Source of the DNA: Sepioteuthis lessoniana
Taxonomy: Eukaryota; Mollusca; Cephalopoda; Myopsida; Loliginidae
DNA length: 64,000 bases
Assembly (NCBI GenBank): GCA_963585895.1
Contig: OY757911.1
Span: forward strand, 95,592,148-95,656,147
Direction: 5' to 3'
In this document: positions 57,089 through 64,000 of the stretch, in pieces
How the letters are laid out: each line of letters begins with the position of its first letter
Position numbering within the stretch: the first letter of the stretch is position 1
Made by a program: the position numbers and the translations under genes
Notes under the pieces: generated by a model
Told to the model about the DNA's origin: nothing
What the model saw: only the letters and a program-made list of their open reading frames with translations
Databases searched by the model: none

Positions 57089-59543
57089 TGTAATTATTAT
57101 TATTATAAGCTGTTTGAATGTTTTTCACATCATCGGTAGCTGATGGTTTTTCGCTGAAGTTTGAGTGATATCAAGTCTCCTCAAATCTTCAGGACTCTTC
57201 TCAGTAATCTGGCCGTTCTCAGTATTGCTATAGTTTGGATAGTCCACACTCATCCCCCAACCTCCAAGTCCTTCAGTCTCTTTAATAATCCTTTGGCGAC
57301 TACAAAAAGTACCAATCACGATTGGGTACAATTGTCACATTTATTTTCCATAGTTTTTTCAATTCCCTAGCAAGGTCGAGGTACTTATCCTCCTTTTCAC
57401 TTTTTTCAGTTTTACTCAGTGGTCAACCGGGACAGCGAAGTCCACAAATTAGCAATTTTTTTTTTTTTGTAATAAGGTCTGATCTTCTGGCAAAGATTAA
57501 GTGATCCGTTTGTATGCCAAAGGCCCATTGGAGATTATGTGCGTCATTCTCAAGGACAAACGTCGGATTGTGCATGTACCATTTGTTTCTATGATAAGAT
57601 TTAAATTTTTTGCACATCTCCCACTGGATCACCTTGCCCAACTAGTCGTGTCTAGTCTTATACTCCTTCTGTGCTAATTTACTGCATTCCCTTATGTGAT
57701 TGATGGTTTCGTATCTATCATCTCAAAACCTACATTTGTTATTTTGTTGCGTCTTATCTATTTTTCGTTTTGGTATGATTGTTTCTTATGGTGTTGTTTT
57801 TTTGCTGCTATTAGGAGATATTCTGTTTCTGTTTTCTTAGCCACGTCCAGGTTTTCGCGTGTGGGATGATATTTATTAGTTGTTTAAAACGCTCATAATT
57901 TCTGCTTGTCTTCCCATTTTTGTTTCCTAGTTATCGTCATACTGTTGTCCATCGTATTGTCAGTATCGTTTTTGATGGCTGTAATCAGTTCGCCTTCGTG
58001 TTTTCCTATGTAGTCTTCGAGTCGGTGTATCGATGCGTCAACGCTGTCTTCAATACTGGCATGTATTCTTCCTCCCTCCTTTCTTGATGCATATAATCCT
58101 TCAACGTCGTCTCAGGGATGTAATGACTAAGGCATGGTCATTAGTTTTCTTGTTCTTTAGTCCATTTGCTTAAGTTCTTTTCTGGTCCACTTCAAAAAGG
58201 ACCCGAATATCTAACTAGTGATACAGCCCAGGTATATATTCCTTTGATAAGGTTTCTATAAGATAGTTTTGTCTCGAAAAACTTTCTATTTCGCCTGATA
58301 TGTTCTTTCCTAATTTTTTCTTTCATCTCCACTTGTTTGAATGTCAACCACCAAGGTGTCATAGTATTTGTAGGTTTCTTTTTCCCCGAGCGTTCTAATC
58401 TTGTCTTGATTTGGTAGTTCCATTCCTTATGTTATATGTCGTTTGCCACTATTCATTACTAGCATGGCACATTTTTTCTTGCCAAATTCCATTCTTATGT
58501 CCTGACTGTATATTCTAACTGAGTGTATTTGAGTTTCCAGGTCTTTTTCATTTTTTACAAATATTTTGATCTTCTCCTTGTACATTAGGCGATTGATCTT
58601 TTCCTGCGATCTACCAAGTTTGTATCCGGCTGGTCATTTTCTGAGTATGTAGTTAAGTGGCATCATGGCAATTGGGAATAGTTACGGTAATAGAGCATCT
58701 TCTTGAAATATACCTCTTTGAATCTTTGCTTCAGCTAAGCTTCTTCCTTCTGCTATTAATTCCACTCTCCAGGTTTTCATGGTTTTCTCGATAAAGTTTA
58801 TGACTTTAGGTGACATTTTGTTCATTTTGTGGCTGTTTATTATCCAGCTTTACGGAGCCATATAATATGCCTTTTTGCTGTCAATCCAGGTCAAAGCTAA
58901 ATTTTCCGTCAGGTCTTGCTCTCATTTAGGCTGCATTGGTCTAGGTAAAGTAATTCTCCTGTGCCTCTAGATCATTTGTGGAATATTTTCTCCTCCACAG
59001 GGAACAAGCCGTGGCTTGTTAGCGAGTATTAAATATCTTCCCTTATATGTGCTGTTAATATTTTCCACATCATCGGTAGGCAGGTTATGGGTATGTAGTT
59101 GTTTGGGGCGATTACTTTGCTTGAGTCCTTTTGGATCAATGTGATCTTTGCTTTGGTCATCCATTCGGATACGAGTGCACCTTGTAGACATCTGTTCATT
59201 TCTAGTGCTAGTCTGTCGTGAATGAAGGTAAATTTCTTCAACCAGAAATCATGTATTCCATCATTGCAAGGCGTTTTCCAGTTTGAATTTTTATGTAACT
59301 TTGAGTAAATTGATGTATATTTCCGCTTTCGAACCTTCTTCGAGCCATTCTAATTCTTATGTCATATTGTTTATCAATTTAGCTTTTTCGTTATGTTTTT
59401 GGTTGCCATATTTTAGTCCAAAAACGTTCGGTTTCTCTTACATCTGCTTGTTTGTATGCTTTCGTGTCATCTGCTCCTAGTTGCTGGTAGAATTTTCTTT
59501 CGTTGCTTTGGAATTTTTTTTTGCATTGTTTTACCATTATCAG
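57089..59543 (-). pseudogene. LINE-2f: non-LTR retrotransposon of restriction-like-endonuclease type
   Basis: Minus-strand blocks in order: a region with KTP followed by GIHDFWLKKFTFIHDRLALE, then GALVSEWMTKAKITLIQKDS, APNNYIPITCLPMMWKILTA, PIAMMPLNYILRK and ELPNQDKIRTLGEKETYKYY. Further blocks are KWYMHNPTFVLENDAHNLQW, ARRSDLITKKKK and FVDFAVPVDH, then a C-terminal IVPIVIGTF-like block and an (ATA)n tail at about 57090-57108. In intact relatives ARRPDLI plus VDFAVP forms a PD-(D/E)XK endonuclease. Here P is S, and the catalytic YMDD near 58590 reads YKEK, so both activities are probably lost. Many frameshifts. Confidence 0.8.

Positions 59544-59588
<45 letters not shown>
59544..59588. repeat. 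(ATT)n microsatellite, LINE tail
   Basis: ATT run of about 45 bases at the 3' end of a minus-strand LINE-2f copy. Confidence 0.95.
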
Positions 59589-59945
59589 TACTCACTGAGA
59601 GTTTTTCGCATGAGTTTAAGCTGATGGGTTTTCACTAGAGTTTTTGTGATAGTAAGTGTCCTCAAGTCTCCAGCACTCTTCTCAGTATTCTAGTCGTTAT
59701 CAATAATAGTGTAGTTTGAATGGTCTCGTCTCGTCCTCTAAAGTCCTAGTCCTTCAGTCCCTTTAATAATCGTTTAGTTTCCGTATCAAGCCACCAATCA
59801 GTATTGGTACAGTTGTCACCTTCATGTTCCATAGTTTTTTCAATTCGCTAGCAAGGTCGAGGTTCCTTCTTTTTACATTCTTTCAGTTTTATTTTTAGTC
59901 AGCCGGGACAGAACATTCTCTTCTTTTGTTGATTATTATAAGGTC
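59544..59945 (-). pseudogene. LINE-2f, short 5'-truncated 3' end
   Basis: After an (ATT)n array at 59544-59588, the plus-strand text (GTGTCCTCAAGTCTCCAGCA, CTCTTCTCAGTATTCTAGTC, TTCCATAGTTTTTTCAATTC, CAGCCGGGACAG) repeats the 3' end of the LINE at 57130-57440. The (ATT)n is its tail. Its right end lies close to another (ATT)n at 59949-59974. Confidence 0.8.
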
Positions 59946-60219
59946 AAGTATTATTATCATTATTATTATTATTCAGTTCTCAGTTTTATTTTCGATTTCT
60001 TACAATCCCTCAATCGAGTCTTTATGTTACATAGCCATATACACGAATAAGGCCATGTGCGAAATGAACATATAATGTTCATTACGATAGAACATATAAA
60101 GAACATAGGAATCTCGGAATTTGAAAACACGTAACGATTTCTTGTTCAGGTACGAAACCTTTTTATTAACTTTGAGTTAAAGGTTTCGACGTAAGGAGGA
60201 GAGACACAATCTTCTATGC
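59946..60219. other. (ATT)n followed by unassigned sequence
   Basis: An imperfect ATT run lies at 59949-59974. A short inverted word pair (GAACATATAATGTTC) lies near 60065-60080. Confidence 0.4.
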
Positions 60220-61700
60220 TGTCTTATTCATTTGGACCCCATCTCGAGCGGCCCCCATAGGGCGCAAGTTCGCCTCGTGTCTGCGAGCACCAAAAGTCGA
60301 TCCTTCTCATTTGGCGTCTAGTACCTAACTCTATGACTTTTTCAGATTCTCACACAACCTCCGCGCGCTTCCGGTGCGTTACGTCACCCGCACCCTGTCA
60401 CCCCGTTTCCCTCGGACTATTATGATATCTGAGTGACACCTCCATCCACCCGCGCGCACCCGCGTTAACACCTGCCTCAATGTTGCACCTAACTAACCCA
60501 TGTGCTGAGCCGAAAGGTTCTCAGTCTAACTAAACTCAAAGGCATGAACCGGAATCCCTCGGCTATTATATAACATACCTATCCAACCACAAATAAAATC
60601 ATTTGTCATCGATGATGACAAATTATTTTCTTAAACTATTGTGCCTCTCCTCCTCATGTCGAACTGAGCAACAAAATTTTCAGCCATACAATTTCAACAA
60701 AATAATACCACAAAAGACATACGTCAGTCCCAAGCTCAAAAGTCATTGAAATAAGAATAAAAAGTGTTCGTATTGTCCTTCGTTTTCTTTTCTTTTTTTC
60801 ATTTTTTTTCATTTTTTTTCTTTTTCCGACCACATTTTCTGCTTCTTTTTTCTCTCTTTTTTTTTTCTTTTTATTTTTTCAACGGTCACTCGTTCGGTAT
60901 ATTTTTTCAGTCCTATTTTGTCCTCTTATTTTTTTTTTATCTTTATTTTTTTTTAAATCTCAGGTCAATTGCTCATTATGTCTTTTGCACTTTTGCCTTC
61001 CTTCTACGTCCGTACTCATTACTTCTAACTTTATATCTCCTTCTCACGTAATCTCTGTAATTAATTAATGTACTCATTTTAACCTTCCACAACCAAGCAT
61101 AGCTCGTAATCAAACCAAGATACATGTTTCCCCGTTTTTTCCAACTTTTGACCACCGTCAAACGGTCTATCTCACATCTTTTCAACAGCTTACGAGTACC
61201 CTTTTTTCTTATCTTCTTTCTTTCACCCTTAAAATACCAGGTGTTCTTTTCTAAACCACCCAAACCTTATATTAGCTTACTCAATAAAATTTCTCCCTCG
61301 ACACGACTCAAAACCGAGTCCGCGAATTTTCCAAACACATCCAGTGAGATCACCAGAACTCCGCTCACATCTTAAATATCCAGTCTCCAAACGCTTTTTT
61401 TCCGAATATCTTCCCCAACAAAACTTCACAGTCCATCTCCAGGGGGAACTCACAAATAACCGTCTGCCCTGCCAGACACAAAAAAACATCCGTCTCTTCG
61501 TTGCTCTGCCTCCATGGCGAGATATCCGAGACAATTTTCCAGTCGATACGGACAACGAAACGTCCGAAGCATTCCAACCATGCCTCAGACTTTTTCGGAC
61601 TCGACAACTTAAACAAAAACCTGGCCTGACTTCTTCAGCGCCCAAAATATCGATTCTCCAACATCGAAACCTGTCCCAAAGGTCCTAACTACAGATATGC
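60220..61700. other. Unassigned island: CpG-containing head, pyrimidine-rich middle, open 3' part
   Basis: 60230-60500 is rich in CpG and GC relative to all surroundings. It carries a CRE-like TGACGTAA (60379-60386, minus strand) 3 bases from an ETS-like ACCGGAAG (60368-60375, minus strand). 60770-60960 is a T-rich pyrimidine tract. 61277-61700 is open in three frames: plus 114 residues at 61344-61688, minus 122 residues at 61277-61645, and minus 83 residues at 61365-61616. None matches a family I recognise. A promoter island, an LTR-type region or an undescribed mobile element are all possible. Confidence 0.35.
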
Positions 61701-61842
61701 GAAGTTTTTTCCGGCAATCCCATCGATGAGCGAAATATCCAAGGTCCCGAATCAAAATTCTAATCCCCGAACATTATTAGCCCGAACCACCAACAAGTTA
61801 CTACAAGTTTTCATTTATAAAAAACGAACCGGAATCCCTCGG

Positions 61843-61912
61843 CTAACCGCCCTTGGTCAAGAGTAAATGTTATATAATACATTTACTCTTGACCAAGGGC
61901 GAGGGCGGTTAG
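61843..61912. repeat. Long perfect hairpin
   Basis: CTAACC plus 22 further bases (61843-61870) pair with 61879-61912. The inner 22 pairs are perfect; the outer six pairs follow a 6-base bulge (GAGGGC) on the right arm. The loop is 8 bases, TATATAAT. The left arm overlaps the second copy of a 20-mer that first occurs at 60546-60565. Confidence 0.9.
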
Positions 61913-61929
61913 TAATTATATTCATTCTA

Positions 61930-64000
61930 TGCATTTATTTTTTGCTAAATCTTTAGGGTGATATTTTTCATTTTTCATTGATAGTACTCTCCTTGGGACA
62001 GGAGCAATTCCACAAATTTTTCTTCTTCTGTTTCGTGTTGTCGGGTAATATCAGCGGTTGTCTTAATGAGTTTATCTGTTTCTTTTTCTGATCTTACCGA
62101 AAGTTCCAACAATTACTGGTAGATGTCTTTCTATTTACTTATCTTATTATATCAGTTGACTTACACGTCAACACAGCCATATTAATTAGAAAGCATTTTT
62201 CTTCTATAGACCTTAAACGCTATAACTGGTCTACGGCTCTTTCATTTTCTATCACTTTAGATAGCAGTATACTTGAGAACATTTGGTCCTTTTGATTCTG
62301 TAATTAATTCTGGTTGGTATTTATACCATTTTCCATATTCCAATCATCTATTGTATCTACAGACTTTCCAATGAATATAATTTCCTATTTTATCATGCCT
62401 TTCTTTATATTTCATTGGTGTTATGATGAATCTAGCGGACTGACAGTGGCCAATTGATTCAATGATTTCTTCGCACAATATAACATATGTTTGATCCATA
62501 TTTTACAACCTTTGCCTGATAGTTTCCCGTTGAGAGGCACTGGTCCACTGAAGCTATTTTAAACCTCACTGTCATCGTTTTCTCGCCAGCACTTCTTGGC
62601 CAACAATTAGTCTTTACTATATGTATATCAGCATTACTATTTTTTCTGCGTATCATCCATGTAAGGGCCATTGTTGCCAAACACTTTTTAATTGATTTTG
62701 TCCTTATATTGCATTTATTCTATATTTATATTTTTTGTGTAACTCTTCCATCAGAGTTTTTTTGCACACAGATGATATCAAGTAATCCAATTTAAAACAA
62801 ATGATTTAAACATAGTTGCATGACTTCAAGTATTTCTAATACAAAAGATTACATGATTTCAACTAGTTATTTATATTCAATAACAATTATTTATTTGCAC
62901 ACAATTATAAGTTTGAAAGTATTCCTATCTAATGCTAATATTTATATGGTTTCAAATAAGTATTTATGAATGATCATAATCATTTATTACTTCTGCTTGA
63001 TAATAGTCCTTTATTTGCACACAGTTATATGGTTTCAAATAACTAATTATATTCCTTAGTAAACAATTATAACTTCAAGTACCAATTTCTATTTAATGAT
63101 AATCATTTGTTTGCATATATGTTCATAGCTTTAGCTTTTATATCTTCTTCATTCGGTATCCAGTCGAGTCGATTATCAGTGTTATTACTTTCTTTACTGA
63201 TTGATTTTTTGTTTGCTTTTCGTGTGTTTACCATTTTCAGCATCCAATATGCTGTAGTATCTAAACATTTCCTTAATCTCATTGCTGTTGTATTGTAGGT
63301 CAGTTCTTCTAGGATTAATCCTCTTCTATTTTATTTCTTGATATAGACACATTTTCTATCTGTTCCTGTATAATTCGATCGTTGGTAGGTTATTAGTTTC
63401 TTAACTCTATGTCAAACAGTTTTCTACATTTCAGCAAACGTCCAGTTTATTAAAACTCTATGCAATACTGTTATTGTCAGTGTTTTGCTCTAATTTTATT
63501 TCTTACATTCAATTGTAATTTTAATATGGCACTTATCCTCCAATAATTAATTTTTTTTATTTATTTATAGTATGACTGATACTATTCGCCTCATTAATTT
63601 CTAAGTATTTGTAGGTTTTACTGTGTTTTAAGTATGCGATTGCGGTGTTCATTTCTAGAGAGTTGTTTTTTAGACTTTACTAGTGAGCCTTTCTTGAATA
63701 TGACTTACAAACAGTTTTCAAGACCAAAATGCATCCCTATGTTGTCAATAAATATTTTTACAGTATTTACTAGACCTTCTAAATCGTCTTTGATTTCTTC
63801 ATATAACTTTTAAGTCGACAGTTGGGAAAAGGTGGTTTACTTTGTGCAATTCTTTTATGTACATAATCTTGGTTTTTAAGATCTATGGAGGGCAATATTT
63901 GTGGAAACAAAAAAGGTAAAAGTGAGCCCCCTTGGAGATTTTATTTTATATTTCACATAATTGATTTGTGCTAGCTTTTTCATGAAAGAGTCCAAGGTTT
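61930..64000 (-). pseudogene. LINE-2f relative, runs off the window edge
   Basis: Minus-strand pieces: LPVIVGTFGKIRK near the 3' end, RRKICGIAPVPRRVLSM-like text, YKERHDKIGNYIHWKVCR, a KMVNTRKANKKSISKES block, and near the right edge VNTVKIFIDNIGMHFGLE and VNHLFPTVDLKVI. The last block occupies the position of the catalytic YMDD box, here PTVD. The order agrees with the LINE at 57089-59543, but it is a different subfamily. A minisatellite interrupts it at 62745-63118. The 5' part lies beyond position 64000. Confidence 0.7.
62745..63118 (+). repeat. Family D-type leader minisatellite inside a LINE
   Basis: Units of about 50-60 bases built on TTATTTGCACACAGTTATA and GGTTTCAAATAACTAATTA match the leader units at 5130-5520 and 26750-27120. 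No core follows. LINE homology resumes on both sides. Confidence 0.6.

Overview
The window looks like intergenic or intronic DNA from an AT-rich metazoan genome. There is no intact host gene, operon, tRNA, rRNA or CRISPR array. Evidence for an animal nuclear genome is the dense set of (TA)n, (CA)n and (GA)n microsatellites, several tRNA-headed SINE families, decayed non-LTR retrotransposons, Penelope-like elements and Tc1/mariner transposons. My best guess is a mollusc, probably a coleoid cephalopod such as an octopus, because the SINE, LINE and mariner types resemble those I associate with octopus. That assignment is inference, not read from a marker gene.

Layout. 0-13 kb: SINEs of four types (called A, B, C and D here) between microsatellites. 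13-17 kb: D elements and a 5'-truncated LINE (LINE-1f) with an intact YADD motif. 18-19.2 kb: the 3' part of a Penelope-like element (GIY-YIG endonuclease fragment), followed by a sequence that folds as a complete type I hammerhead ribozyme. 19-29 kb: old SINEs, AT-rich unassigned DNA and a D/LINE chimera. 29.6-31.25 kb: a decayed Tc1-like transposon inserted in a (TA)n array. 33.1-33.26 kb: a 150-bp palindrome with a hammerhead motif in each arm. 36.8-37.7 and 51.2-52.06 kb: two mariner copies with the same internal deletion. 40.8-42.6 kb: LINE-1f fragments with nested SINEs. 47.9-50.3 kb: the longest LINE-1f copy, next to a Penelope-like reverse transcriptase with YVDD. 50.4-50.95 kb: a GC-richer island. 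52.1-52.7 kb: a large inverted repeat. 54-55.2 kb: two D elements in tandem. 57.1-64 kb: three fragments of restriction-like-endonuclease LINEs (LINE-2f) on the minus strand, with an unassigned CpG-containing island and a strong hairpin between them.

Most elements are inactive, with frameshifts, stops, catalytic losses or truncations. The strongest candidates for something functional or little described are the hammerhead at 19131-19204, the palindromic hammerhead pair at 33111-33260, the D family (a minisatellite leader plus a conserved core, sharing a module with the 3' tail of SINE B), the fixed strand polarity of compound CA/TA microsatellites, and the island at 60.2-61.9 kb. All comparisons between copies were made by eye within this window. 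Family names A-F, LINE-1f and LINE-2f are local labels.
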